Source of the DNA: a bacterium
GTDB lineage: Bacteria; Planctomycetota; Planctomycetia; Planctomycetales; Planctomycetaceae
Assembly: GCA_016124895.1 (NCBI GenBank)
Contig: WGMU01000097.1
Span: forward strand, 1 to 43,417
Direction of reading: 5' to 3'
Length of the DNA stretch: 43,417 nucleotides
A program made the position numbers and the translations under genes. A model generated the notes under the pieces. It was not told where the DNA came from, did not search any database, and worked only from the letters and a program-made list of their open reading frames with translations. Positions 1 to 8,994 of the stretch are shown here, in pieces; the first letter of the stretch is position 1, and the number at the start of each line of letters is the position of its first letter.

Positions 1-87
1 GCGAGGGTGAAGGGCGGAAGGCGGCGAACTCCCTTCTGTCCGAACCAGAGCTGATTCACCCTCAGCCAACAGCCCGTTGCACTTCAG

Positions 88-807
88 ATGGAAATGCGCC
101 CTGACAAAAGGAACAGACACGTGGAATCGCTCAGTCCGGAACTTGTTGCCGCCAGTCACCGGGGAGACCTCGATCGAGTCAAGAGACTCGTTGAGGCTGG
201 TGCTGACGTGAATGGTGTCGATGAGCATGGAATGGGGCCGCTGCTGACGTTTCATCCGGAAGTGATCGCGTACCTGCTCGAACACGGCGCGGACCCGAAC
301 CTCCAGAAGAACGAAAATAACACGCCGGTCCTGACCGGGCTGGCGTTTATGAATCAGGTCGAGTGCGTGCGGCTGCTGCTTGACGCAGGCGCCGATCCGA
401 ATGCCGGCTGTTTACGGACTGGCGAGACGCCTTTGCACGCGGCGTTGACGAAGGCTCACGAAGATCGCAGCGAGCTGGTCCGACTGCTGCTCGATGCCGG
501 AGCCGATCCGAATCGACAGACGATTCCAGGGATTCCCTCCGAGGGATTCTGGCGTGATGTTCGGACGCGTGGGGAGACGCCGCTGCACCGCGCTGCGGCG
601 TTTGGGACCATTGAGACCATCGAACTGCTGCTGGCTGCCGGTGCCGATCAATCAATCCGCGATGTGAACGGCGACTCGCCGCTGAGCTGGGCGAGCTGGT
701 ACCTGAGACCGGGGCGAATTCTGTTTCTGCTCAGCCGGGGCGACTGCGGGATCACAGAAGCGATGATCGAGGCAGTCGATCGCAGTCACGGCCTGGTGGC
801 CGAGTGA
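88..807 (+). CDS. Ankyrin-repeat protein
   Basis: A 239-residue protein made almost wholly of ankyrin repeats. About five units can be seen, with the signatures AGADVN, HGADPN, LLLDAGADPN (twice) and LLLAAGADQS, and the helix starts TPLHAA and TPLHRAAA. Such repeats are protein-binding scaffolds, so the partner cannot be read from the sequence. There is no signal peptide or membrane segment, so it is probably cytoplasmic. The repeat between residues about 45 and 70 is degenerate. No clear Shine-Dalgarno sequence precedes the ATG, and a GTG at 121 is an alternative start. It stands alone, convergent with mtnA. Confidence 0.8.
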   Translation: MEMRPDKRNRHVESLSPELVAASHRGDLDRVKRLVEAGADVNGVDEHGMGPLLTFHPEVIAYLLEHGADPNLQKNENNTPVLTGLAFMNQVECVRLLLDAGADPNAGCLRTGETPLHAALTKAHEDRSELVRLLLDAGADPNRQTIPGIPSEGFWRDVRTRGETPLHRAAAFGTIETIELLLAAGADQSIRDVNGDSPLSWASWYLRPGRILFLLSRGDCGITEAMIEAVDRSHGLVAE

Positions 808-842
808 CCTGCCCCGATGGAGCGCCGGAACTCGCCCAGCCT

Positions 843-1895
843 TCAGCTCAGCATTGCTGCGACGGATTCAGTCGAGACCGGAGAAATAACTCCGCGCTCC
901 GTCACGATCGCCTTGATCAGGTGAGCGGGAGTGACGTCGAACGCCGGGTTCCACACGTTGACGCCGTCGGGCACGGTCTGTCGTCCGAAGCCGTGCGTGA
1001 TTTCAGTCGCGTCGCGTTCTTCAATCGGGATGTCCGCTCCGCTGGCCAGTGGCAGATCAAAGGTGCTCGATGGAGCGGCGACGTAGAACGGAACGCCGTG
1101 TGCCTGCGCAAGCATCGCGACCGAGTACGTACCGACTTTGTTGGCGGCGTCGCCGTTGGCCGCAATCCGGTCAGCTCCGGTGATCACGGCCTGGACCTTG
1201 CGGTCGCGCATCAGCAGAGCGGCCATCGAGTCGCAGATCACCGTGACCGGAATGTTCCGTTGGCGACATTCCCAGGCGGTCAGTCGTGCTCCCTGCAACA
1301 GCGGTCTGGTTTCGTCAGCGAAGACGTGCAGATCATGTCCGGCAGCCACCGCCGCGAAGATGACTGACAGAGCGGTCCCGTCACCCGCCGTCGCCAGTCC
1401 GCCCGCGTTGCAATGCGTGAGCACGCCGCCCGCCTGCGGCAGCAGACTCGCTCCGTGCCGTCCCATGGCCGCGCACATCTCGCGGTCTTCGGCGTCGATG
1501 GCTCGTGCCTCGTCGAGCAACCGCGCAAGCATTGCCGACGGCGCCAGATCCGGATGTGCGGCCGCCACGTGTTTCAGCCGGTCGAGTGCCCAGAACAGAT
1601 TGACCGCCGTCGGCCGGCTCGTTGCCAGATAGTCGGTGACGTCGGTCAGTCGTGCGTCGAAGGCGGACCGGTTCGCGTACGCACCTCCCTGCAGACCGAC
1701 GATCGTGCCGTAACCGGCCGCAACACCGATCGCCGGTGCTCCGCGAACGCGCAGTGAGCGAATCGCTTCCCAGACAGACTCGACCGTCTCGCAGTCGATT
1801 TCGAGAAACTCGGCGGGCAGCTTTGTCTGGTCAATCATTCGCAGTCGGCCCGGCAGTTCTCCCTGCCAGCTCAACGTGCGCGGAATCGAGGTCAT
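843..1895 (-). CDS. mtnA: S-methyl-5-thioribose-1-phosphate isomerase
   Basis: Isomerises 5-methylthioribose 1-phosphate to 5-methylthioribulose 1-phosphate in the methionine salvage pathway; cytoplasmic. The 350-residue length is normal for the family. The family signatures are present: RVRGAPAIGVAAGYG near residue 50, HCNAGGLAT around the catalytic Cys near residue 160, and the ITGADRIAANGDAANKVGT motif with the catalytic Asp near residue 240. These also separate it from eIF2B alpha subunits. The start is supported by CGGAGTG upstream of the ATG. It has no other methionine-salvage gene beside it. It is followed at its 5' side by a dioxygenase gene in the same orientation. Confidence 0.95.
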   Translation of the reverse strand: MTSIPRTLSWQGELPGRLRMIDQTKLPAEFLEIDCETVESVWEAIRSLRVRGAPAIGVAAGYGTIVGLQGGAYANRSAFDARLTDVTDYLATSRPTAVNLFWALDRLKHVAAAHPDLAPSAMLARLLDEARAIDAEDREMCAAMGRHGASLLPQAGGVLTHCNAGGLATAGDGTALSVIFAAVAAGHDLHVFADETRPLLQGARLTAWECRQRNIPVTVICDSMAALLMRDRKVQAVITGADRIAANGDAANKVGTYSVAMLAQAHGVPFYVAAPSSTFDLPLASGADIPIEERDATEITHGFGRQTVPDGVNVWNPAFDVTPAHLIKAIVTERGVISPVSTESVAAMLS

Positions 1896-2022
1896 TGGTC
1901 ACTCCGTTTTCTGTGGACGCTGAACGCGTTCCAGTGCCATTCCTGACACACTTTCTCAACAGTGCGGTCCGAGGTCTGCGCGAATTCCGCAGTGGTCGAT
2001 CACACCTGACCGCGAAGTCGAA

Positions 2023-2778
2023 TTACGCGGCAGAAATGTCGACGATGACGCTCTCGTCGTACGCGAGCGCTGGATTGGCGAATCCCGTCTGCGAATTCAC
2101 ATAGTGGAACGCGACGGCGCGGCGAGCGCGGTCGCTGCGGTTATCCGATGACTGGTGCAGCGTATTGCCGTGATGAAACGAGACGCCGCCGCTGCGAACC
2201 GGAGCTGGAGTCATCGCGTACTGCGAGGCGACCTCGGGCGGAATCTGCAGGTTGAACGGCTCGCCTGCGGGAGCGACGTGATCGAGAACCGGTCCCTTGT
2301 TTGACCTGTCGGCGTAGTAAAGGCACCCGTTTTCAACGGTGGCATCGTCGAGCGCGATCCAGACGGTGACGACTCCGTCGAGGTTGCTCGGACCGAAGTA
2401 GAAATTGTCCTGATGAACGGGCTTCGGGCCACCGCCGCCGGGCGGCTTCATGAAGATCTGACTGAACCAGACTCGCAGGCCAGGCCCGATCAGTTGCTCG
2501 ACACATCTGAGCAGGCGTGGCTGACTCGCCATGTGCCGAAACACCGGCCGCTCGAAGACGGGGTTATCGAGCTTGCGCAGTGCGGCCGATTGCGTTTCGC
2601 GCTCCAGATACCACGCTCGCTTTTCTTCTGGCAGTGATGCGAGGAATTCGCGACTCCAGTCGTCGACGTCACGCAGCGCAGCGGCAACCTCGTCGGCAGA
2701 GAGCAGTTCCTCGACAGTCAAATGCCCCGTCTCGCGGTACTGATCGAGTTGCTGTTGAGTCAGCTCAAATTCGGACAT
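2023..2778 (-). CDS. Phytanoyl-CoA dioxygenase family protein
   Basis: A 251-residue Fe(II)/2-oxoglutarate-dependent oxygenase of the PhyH superfamily. The HxD iron-binding motif is seen in KPVHQDNFYFG. The distal His lies in FHHGNTLHQSSDN, and the 2-oxoglutarate-binding Arg is in the DRARRAVAFHYVN segment. Planctomycetes hold many paralogues of this family and most have no known substrate, so none is named here. No signal peptide. It lies about 130 bp upstream of mtnA on the same strand and may be co-transcribed. Confidence 0.85.
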   Translation of the reverse strand: MSEFELTQQQLDQYRETGHLTVEELLSADEVAAALRDVDDWSREFLASLPEEKRAWYLERETQSAALRKLDNPVFERPVFRHMASQPRLLRCVEQLIGPGLRVWFSQIFMKPPGGGGPKPVHQDNFYFGPSNLDGVVTVWIALDDATVENGCLYYADRSNKGPVLDHVAPAGEPFNLQIPPEVASQYAMTPAPVRSGGVSFHHGNTLHQSSDNRSDRARRAVAFHYVNSQTGFANPALAYDESVIVDISAA

Positions 2779-2806
2779 CGCTGCTGTGCCTTGTCTGGTG
2801 GTCAGA

Positions 2807-3760
2807 TTACTGTTTGCTGAACGCCGTCTGCCATTTGCGAATCTCGTCGGCGGTCACTTCGCCACGATGCAGGATCAGCCGGTAACGAAACACGAGCGGC
2901 GTTGCGGTCGAGAGGGCAACCGGCACGCGGCCAGGGTAAACAGGATTCTGCATACTGCGCTTCCGACGCAGGATCCAGCGCTGTGGATAACCGGGCACCG
3001 AGGGGTGACAGAGTATGGTCACGCCCGAGAGTTTGTCGTCGTCGCCAAACACCGCCGTCATATCGAGCCACGGGCTCGGATCGACCGACTGCGTCTGCGG
3101 TCGAGCAATGCCCCAGTCGGTGAGGAATCTCAAGCCGTCAGGCAGGCGAATGCGCGGTGAGAATCCACCGTAGCCCTTCACGTCGTCTGAACCGCCGAGG
3201 CGGACATTCGGCTCGACGGCGGTCAGATGGATTTCGAAGTCGATAGCCCGCGCGTCGTTTGCCGCTGCATGAACGCGGATCGTCGACTGCTCGCGCACAA
3301 TCGGTTTACGATGGCCGGACTCGTCGACCCACAGCGGCGAAGTCCAGTCGGCGGTTGCACAGAATGCTGCCAGGTCCGGAGTTTGTTCCAGGATCTCAAT
3401 GTTGTGGACTTCTGTCAGAAAGTTCTCGCAGACCCACGGATCTCCAACGCGAACGTCGCCGACGGAAAGCTGATGCCAGGCCCAGAAGATGCCGCGGTGA
3501 TGGCGATGATCGGACGGGAAGTCTTCTGTCAGTTCGTTCCCGTCGAGATCGAACAGCGGATGCACATACCCGGCTCGCTCGAATTTTCCATCGAGCGACT
3601 TTGGCGCTCGTCGATAAGTCAGCACCGACGTCTCGCCGTCAAGCACCACAACCTGTTCCGGCGATTCTTCAATGTGCAGCTTCGACGGACTGTCAGCGGC
3701 ACGAAGTGGCAACGCGGAGAGCAATAGAGCCGTCAGGCCCAGAGCAGTTGTGGTTCGCAT
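2807..3760 (-). CDS. PmoA-like (DUF6807) secreted protein
   Basis: 317 residues from the ATG at 3758-3760, chosen because it is followed at once by a signal peptide (MRTTTALGLTALLLSALPLRAA) and preceded by an AGAGA stretch. A longer open frame runs upstream to 4480, but that part has no protein-like character and overlaps the divergent DUF1501 gene. The body has the HHRGIFWAWHQL and GDPWVCENFL segments typical of the family named methane oxygenase PmoA (DUF6807) in planctomycetes. The name is historical: no methane-oxidising function should be inferred. Probably periplasmic or exported. Confidence 0.75.
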   Translation of the reverse strand: MRTTTALGLTALLLSALPLRAADSPSKLHIEESPEQVVVLDGETSVLTYRRAPKSLDGKFERAGYVHPLFDLDGNELTEDFPSDHRHHRGIFWAWHQLSVGDVRVGDPWVCENFLTEVHNIEILEQTPDLAAFCATADWTSPLWVDESGHRKPIVREQSTIRVHAAANDARAIDFEIHLTAVEPNVRLGGSDDVKGYGGFSPRIRLPDGLRFLTDWGIARPQTQSVDPSPWLDMTAVFGDDDKLSGVTILCHPSVPGYPQRWILRRKRSMQNPVYPGRVPVALSTATPLVFRYRLILHRGEVTADEIRKWQTAFSKQ

Positions 3761-4100
3761 TGAGTCTCTCTTCGGAGTGCGTGACATAAGACGGAACAGG
3801 GAACGGACTGCATTTGTTGTGTCACAGCATCTGTCTCGCGAGCGGATGCTGCAATTGAGCGAGTTTCCGTGCATGAAAATGTCTCGCGTAGAGGCGTGGA
3901 GACGCAGAGGCAAGCCAGTTCCAGATTCTGCGGCTCCGCGCCTCTGAGCGAGACTTTGCCCGTCAGCCGTTAAGCCCGCGTCATGATCCGAAATCAGAAT
4001 GGCCGATAGACTCGCCAGACTGACATCAGTACGCTTTGATCTGTCCCCGCCGGGCCGTCTCGGCACTTTCCCGCCTCTGCTCGATTGAAGGGTGAGTTTC
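3761..4100. other. Divergent intergenic region with a dispersed repeat copy
   Basis: About 340 bp between two divergent genes, so it must hold promoters for both; no convincing -35/-10 pair was found. It includes a repeat copy at 3874-3910 (core CTCGCGTAGAG-CGTGGA) that recurs in the opposite orientation at 23535-23571. Open frames across this stretch have no family resemblance. Confidence 0.5.
3874..3910 (+). repeat. Dispersed intergenic repeat, copy 1 (CTCGCGTAGAG type)
   Basis: Core CTCGCGTAGAGGCGTGGAGA. The reverse complement of 23535-23571 has the same core with two substitutions (CTCGCGTAGAGACGTGGAAA). Both copies are intergenic. Repeats of this kind are common in planctomycete genomes; no coding function is suggested. 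Confidence 0.6.
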
Positions 4101-5402
4101 ATGCTGAACTGGTTTGGAAACAGCAGCCGTTTCTGCGATCGCGTCGATCGTCGGGATTTTCTCCGGGTGGGAACTCTGGCCACCGGCGGGCTCACTCTTC
4201 CTGGGTTGCTGCGAGCAGAATCGGCGGCCGGAGCGGCTCCGACCGGGAAGTCGATTATCAATATCATTTTGAGCGGTGGTCCAACACACATGGACACGTT
4301 CGATTTGAAACCGGAAGCGCCGAAGGAGTTTCGTGGCGAGTTTCTGCCGACCGCAACCAACGTACCCGGCTTTGAATTCTGTGAGCACATGCCGATGCTC
4401 GCGACGATGGCTGACCGCCTGACCGCCATCCGCTCGATTACGGGCATGAATAACGAACACACCAACGTGCAGTCTGACACGGGCTGGCCGGCACGTTCGC
4501 TCGATTCACTCGGTGGCCGGCCGAGTATCGGGGCCGTGATGTCGAAGTTCGGCGGCGCCGCTCAGGAAACGGTTCACGGCATCGCGCCGACGTTTGTGGA
4601 CCTCACCAGCGCGACGCGGCCAGGATTCCTCGGTCAGGTTTACGCCGGTTACCGACCCGACTCGATTGGCCGCCAGAACCTGACGTTGAACAGCTCAGTC
4701 AGCGAAGCCCGCCTTGGCAACCGTCGCGACCTGCTCTCCGGCTTTGACCGGTTGCGGCGGGACATCGACGGTTCGGGCATGATGAACGCTCTCGATAGCT
4801 TCACCGAACGAGCGGTGGGCATGATCACGTCGGGCGAGGTCGCGCGGGCACTCGATACGCGACTCGAAGATCCACGCACGCTCGATCGTTACGGACACCC
4901 GACGGATCGCGATGCCGAAAAGTTCGTCCTGGCGCGGCGGCTTGTCGGCGCGGGCGTTCGTTGTGTGGCATTTGCCATTGGGGGCTGGGACACACACAGC
5001 AACAACTTCAAATCACTCAGCGACAAACTTCCGCGTCTGGACCGCGCGTTGAGTGCTCTGATTCAGGATCTCGAAGCCCGCGGGCAGCTCGATGACACGA
5101 TCATCATGATGTCAGGTGAGTTCGGCCGGACACCCCGCGTCAACGGTACGGCCGGCCGTGACCACTGGCCGCGCGCCGCTTTCTTCTTCCTGGCGGGTGG
5201 TGGATTCCGGCATGGTCAGTACATCGGCTCAACAAACCGACTCGGTGAGTATGCGCAGGATCGGCCGGTCCATCTTCAGCACGTCTTCACGACGGTCTAC
5301 CGCCAGTTGGGAATTGATCCGGAAGTCTTTCACCTAACCGATCCGAACGGCCGTCCGCAGTACCTGCTGGAGAACCGGGAAGTGATCAGCGAACTGGTCT
5401 GA
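4101..5402 (+). CDS. DUF1501 protein with twin-arginine leader
   Basis: About 433 residues; the ATG at 4101 follows an AAGGG stretch at suitable spacing, and a GTG at 4092 is the alternative. Near residue 20 is a Tat-type leader (DRRDFLRVGTLATGGLTLPG). DUF1501 hallmarks follow: SGGPTHMDTFDLKPEAP, GGWDTHSNNF and MSGEFGRTPRVNG, with late GRDHWPRA. The fold belongs to the alkaline phosphatase/sulfatase superfamily, but the activity is unknown. In many planctomycetes DUF1501 genes pair with DUF1549/DUF1553 cytochrome-like genes; none is adjacent here. It ends before a good terminator. Confidence 0.88.
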   Translation: MLNWFGNSSRFCDRVDRRDFLRVGTLATGGLTLPGLLRAESAAGAAPTGKSIINIILSGGPTHMDTFDLKPEAPKEFRGEFLPTATNVPGFEFCEHMPMLATMADRLTAIRSITGMNNEHTNVQSDTGWPARSLDSLGGRPSIGAVMSKFGGAAQETVHGIAPTFVDLTSATRPGFLGQVYAGYRPDSIGRQNLTLNSSVSEARLGNRRDLLSGFDRLRRDIDGSGMMNALDSFTERAVGMITSGEVARALDTRLEDPRTLDRYGHPTDRDAEKFVLARRLVGAGVRCVAFAIGGWDTHSNNFKSLSDKLPRLDRALSALIQDLEARGQLDDTIIMMSGEFGRTPRVNGTAGRDHWPRAAFFFLAGGGFRHGQYIGSTNRLGEYAQDRPVHLQHVFTTVYRQLGIDPEVFHLTDPNGRPQYLLENREVISELV

Positions 5403-5445
5403 TTTCTTCACTGGCGCCCTCCCGTTCAGCACTCTCCACTGACAT

Positions 5446-5483
5446 AATGCCCGTCCGAGCAGCCGGCTCTGGCGGGCATTTTT
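5446..5483 (+). terminator. Rho-independent terminator after DUF1501 gene
   Basis: An eight-base arm AATGCCCG (5446-5453) pairs with CGGGCATT (5473-5480) and is followed by further T residues. It sits 43 bp after the DUF1501 stop and just before the SD of the next gene, so that gene's own promoter would have to be upstream of or within the structure. Confidence 0.65.
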
Positions 5484-5498
5484 CATGGGAGGTGTGTC

Positions 5499-7367
5499 AT
5501 GCCGAACTGCGATTACTGCAACTCATACATCATCTTCGGCGGAAAGAAGCAGGGCGGTCGGACATTCTGTAACGACAAATGTCTGCAGAACGGCTATCTG
5601 CTGACGGCGGCAGATCGATTGCCGCAGGACGCGGTCGACATGGCCGTCGAGAAGATCCATCAGGGCGAATGCCCGAGGTGCAGAGGTCCCGGGCCTGTCG
5701 ACGTTCATGTCGCTCATACCGTCTGGTCTGCTTTGTATCTCACTTCGTGGAAGAGCAAGCCGCATCTGTGCTGCAAATCCTGCGGACGGAAGCAGCAGCT
5801 TGGCGGACTGTTTTTCTCGGGTCTGCTCGGCTGGTGGGGCTTTCCGTGGGGGCTGATCATGGCTCCGGTGCAGATTGTGCGAAACATCTCCGGAATGTTC
5901 GGCGGTCCAGACCCCGAGGTTCCTTCGGAGCAGCTTGAGACGCTGGCACGCATCGACCTGGCGGAACGGATTGAACGCGGCGAGCGACTGCCGGGCGCCC
6001 GGCCGCAGAAATCTTCGGCAGCAGAGGAACCGATCGCCGTCGAATGCGAGGCGTGTGGGAAGCGGTTCAAAGCGAAGGCACAAATGGCTGGCCGGACCGG
6101 AAAGTGTCCAGGCTGCGGCTCATCGATCACTGTGCCCGAACCCGAAGCGGACGTCTGGGAAGACGAACACGACGAGTGGGACTTCGAGGCTGGCGACGAC
6201 GGCGGTTACTCGTCTGCTGACGACGATGAGTACGGTAACTCGTACGACGACGAATGGAACGATCGATCGCCCCGGCGTCGGTCATCGTCCGGGAAGCGAA
6301 GTCCGGCGACTTCAACATCGCGGAAGGTCATTGTGGTTCTCGCGTCGGTGACGGCGGGACTGTTTGCGATCGGGGCAGTCACTGCCGTCGGCATGTTGCT
6401 CGCTGGAGGCAATCAGAAACCGGCACCGCCAGGGGCTGTTCCGCCGTTCGCTCAGAACAATGCTGCGTTCGGCCGGCCAGACGGGCCAGGTCCGAACGCA
6501 GAGTCTGCTGACCTGAACGCGACTGGTCCTCAACGCGGGAGTGCCCCGAAACTGCCCGATCATGCAGGTGCCTCGGCGACTGGACCTGCGAACGGAACAC
6601 CGTCAGTGGATCCGTTACCGAACGCTGATTCAAACGGTCGGTTGTGGGTTGTCCTCTCAAATCTGCGCGCGCTGCCGGGCGGTCGTCCCAGCGGGTTTAA
6701 TCGGCCGTTCCAGGTTGATTATCAGATCGCGAACGGAACGCCGGACAAGTCCGCGAAATACGTGCTGCACGTTTTGAGTTCGCGGGGCGGCGGCTCGCTG
6801 ACCTTCTACGCCGACGTGTCGGTTGAGCTGCACACCAGCGGAACGGTTCAGTTTGTGACCCCGCCAACGTTTGGTTCCGGCACTGATTTTGAGGTCACGA
6901 TGGCGATCCCTCAGGGACGCAACAAATGGCAGGACCTGTCCGGCAAGCTTTCAGTTGGCGGTCTTCCAACGGTGGCTCAGCCACCGCCGACGATTCGCGA
7001 GGTAGCCGGCGCAGAAGCACAAGGTAAGTTGCTGGCGATTGCGAATCCGGAATTTCAGACGGATAGCAGCCCGTTTCCAACGTTGACAGTCAAATTCGTG
7101 CTGCAGCAGGAAGCCTCGCCGACCGGTTACTACTTTCTGGTCGTTGAGCAGTCGGGCGGTGAACGTGTCGAGTTCGATGTCTCGCGGACGCTGCGGCAGA
7201 CGGCTGTCAACGAAGACGGTCAGCTCGGCGGCCGGTTGCTTGGAGCTGGAGCACAGATTCAACCGCCGCTGACATTGCACGTCGAAAAGCGAGAGTCTCG
7301 GATTCCCAGCCCGATCCGTCGCGAGCAACCCGAAATCGCCTCAAACCGCGTCAGTCTGGCTGGCTAA
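5499..7367 (+). CDS. Zinc-ribbon, single-pass membrane protein of unknown function
   Basis: 622 residues, with a strong SD (GGGAGG) upstream of the ATG. Three Cys clusters occur before residue 215: CDYCN...CNDKC (residues 4-27), CPRCRG...CCKSCG (about 53-99) and CEACGKRF...CPGCGSS (about 183-208), which look like zinc ribbons. An acidic stretch (about 215-260) and a basic stretch (RSPRRRSSSGKR) come next, then a transmembrane helix near 275-302 (VIVVLASVTAGLFAIGAVTA). After a Pro/Gly/Asn-rich linker there are two beta-rich repeats (about 385-480 and 505-600). The layout suggests cytoplasmic zinc ribbons and an exported C-terminal part. I do not recognise a characterised homologue. Confidence 0.75.
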   Translation: MPNCDYCNSYIIFGGKKQGGRTFCNDKCLQNGYLLTAADRLPQDAVDMAVEKIHQGECPRCRGPGPVDVHVAHTVWSALYLTSWKSKPHLCCKSCGRKQQLGGLFFSGLLGWWGFPWGLIMAPVQIVRNISGMFGGPDPEVPSEQLETLARIDLAERIERGERLPGARPQKSSAAEEPIAVECEACGKRFKAKAQMAGRTGKCPGCGSSITVPEPEADVWEDEHDEWDFEAGDDGGYSSADDDEYGNSYDDEWNDRSPRRRSSSGKRSPATSTSRKVIVVLASVTAGLFAIGAVTAVGMLLAGGNQKPAPPGAVPPFAQNNAAFGRPDGPGPNAESADLNATGPQRGSAPKLPDHAGASATGPANGTPSVDPLPNADSNGRLWVVLSNLRALPGGRPSGFNRPFQVDYQIANGTPDKSAKYVLHVLSSRGGGSLTFYADVSVELHTSGTVQFVTPPTFGSGTDFEVTMAIPQGRNKWQDLSGKLSVGGLPTVAQPPPTIREVAGAEAQGKLLAIANPEFQTDSSPFPTLTVKFVLQQEASPTGYYFLVVEQSGGERVEFDVSRTLRQTAVNEDGQLGGRLLGAGAQIQPPLTLHVEKRESRIPSPIRREQPEIASNRVSLAG

Positions 7368-7567
7368 ACAACAAGTGCGATTGGGTGACGCTGGTTCCGC
7401 GCCTCTTTGCAGCGCGGACAATCCAGTCCGTGACAGCCGACGACCACGGAAAAGCCTGAGGTGAACCCGGAAAACGCTCTGGCGGTGCTCTCGACGGTCG
7501 CTCGTGATTCGTCGCCATTGACAGGCGAAGACAGAGCCTGCGGCGAAGCTCGTCTTGTTGCGTCCTC

Positions 7568-7589
7568 GGCGGTTTGACTACAAACCGCC
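7568..7589. repeat. Perfect hairpin upstream of the TlpA-like gene
   Basis: GGCGGTTTG and CAAACCGCC pair perfectly (9 bp) around the loop ACTA. There is no T tract, so it is not a canonical intrinsic terminator. It lies in the 292-bp gap 7368-7659, which otherwise shows nothing recognisable, and about 70 bp before the next start codon, so it could be a leader element. Confidence 0.45.
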
Positions 7590-7659
7590 ATCCCGATGGG
7601 AGGGATTGTGAGCTGGCCGCAGATATTGCGCGGCCGCTCGTTCAAGGACGGAGAGGGCG

Positions 7660-8994
7660 ATGAAGATGGAACGGCAGGGACTGGCCGCGGCGCTGCTTGC
7701 GCTGACACTGAGTGTTTCGCTGGGGATTTCCGGCTGCGGCGGCGGCTCGGAATCGGGCGAAACGGCGTCCTCCAATGCAGGGTCTCAATCGGCCTCGGTG
7801 CCGTCTGGCAGTTCCGCGGCAGCAGAATCTTCGCCGGCCGCGACTCCAGGCACGGGCACGCCAGAAACGGCATTGCCGGCTGCTTCGATCGGCATGGCAC
7901 CCGGCACAGACGATCCCGACGATCTGGCGGATAACGAATCTGTCGAAATCGTCCGGCCCAGAGAGGGGACACCTGAGTGGACGATTCTCGAAATCACGAA
8001 GCTCCGTCTGCAGCCGTTTCCGGAAACCGACGACGTTAACGAACTGCGCAAAGAGCGTCGCGAACGCAACGAGCAGATTGCGAAACTGGCACACGAAGTG
8101 ATTGCTCTGACACATCAGGATCCTGGGAAGGAGCAGGTCTTCAATGTCGCGGTGCATCGACTGATGGAGGCCACCTGGCAGCTCGCCATGCAGGGCGACA
8201 GCGAAGCAGTGACCGAGCTGTATGACTATGCGGCGTCGTTCTATGGTCGATCTCCAAAGTCGCGGGCCGCTGCTGATTCGCACTGGTTCCTGGCGAGCTT
8301 CGCGAATGAGAACGCCGTCCGGCACGGCGACACTGAGCCACGGTGGCTGTCCGAATTTGCCCGCCAGGCGCGGCTCTTTGCGGAGCGGTTTCCTGAAGAT
8401 CAACAGCGTGCGATCAAGCTGCTTAACGACGCCGCTCAGACCTGTGACGCTTACGGCATTCGTGATGAAGCCGTGCAGTGTTACGCGGCGCTACGCCAGA
8501 AATATCCCGAATCGGCACCGGCTCAGCAGGCAGTCGCTGCGCTGCGACGACTCGAACTTCCGGGCAAAACGCTCGACCTGGGCGGGCCGACAATGGACGG
8601 CGGCTTCCTCTCCATTGCCGACTTCAATGCAACGCCGGTGCTGGTCGTTTTCTGGTCGACGCAGGCGAAGCCATTCGTCGAGCGTTCGGCCGAGATTCTC
8701 AGTATTGTGTCGAAGTTTGAGAAGCAAGGGCTGCAGGTCATCGGTGTCAATCTTGATACGGACGAATCCGCTGTCGACGCGTTCAAAGAGAAGTCAGGAA
8801 TGGGCTGGCAGAACATTTTTCACGCGGCTCCGTCCCGCCGCGGCTGGAATCATCCGGTCGCCACCTACTATGGCGTGACGACGATTCCGCAGTTCTGGAC
8901 GGTCGACGTGAAGGGGCAGGTCGTCAGTATGACTGGCGAGATCACGCAGCTTGAAGCGGAACTCGAACGGTTGTTTCCGCCGCAGAAAGAGTAG
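7660..8994 (+). CDS. TlpA/thioredoxin-like lipoprotein lacking the CXXC motif
   Basis: 444 residues. The N-terminus is a lipoprotein signal with lipobox GISGC (Cys near residue 26), then a Ser/Ala-rich linker. Residues about 110-300 are helical and resemble tetratricopeptide-type repeats (for example LLNDAAQTCDAYGIRDEAVQ). The last 145 residues are a redoxin/TlpA-type thioredoxin fold: VVFWSTQAKPF at the usual active-site position, GLQVIGVNLDTDE, and the cis-Pro segment VTTIPQFWTVD. The normal WCxxC is replaced by WSTQA, so disulfide exchange is not expected. The SD is GGAGAGGG; an ATG at 7666 is also possible. Probably lipid-anchored and outward facing. Confidence 0.8.
   Translation: MKMERQGLAAALLALTLSVSLGISGCGGGSESGETASSNAGSQSASVPSGSSAAAESSPAATPGTGTPETALPAASIGMAPGTDDPDDLADNESVEIVRPREGTPEWTILEITKLRLQPFPETDDVNELRKERRERNEQIAKLAHEVIALTHQDPGKEQVFNVAVHRLMEATWQLAMQGDSEAVTELYDYAASFYGRSPKSRAAADSHWFLASFANENAVRHGDTEPRWLSEFARQARLFAERFPEDQQRAIKLLNDAAQTCDAYGIRDEAVQCYAALRQKYPESAPAQQAVAALRRLELPGKTLDLGGPTMDGGFLSIADFNATPVLVVFWSTQAKPFVERSAEILSIVSKFEKQGLQVIGVNLDTDESAVDAFKEKSGMGWQNIFHAAPSRRGWNHPVATYYGVTTIPQFWTVDVKGQVVSMTGEITQLEAELERLFPPQKE

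Noticed and set aside
3761-4480. N-terminal extension of the PmoA-like protein to 557 residues
   Set aside because: The signal peptide begins at the ATG at 3760, and the extension overlaps the divergent DUF1501 gene.
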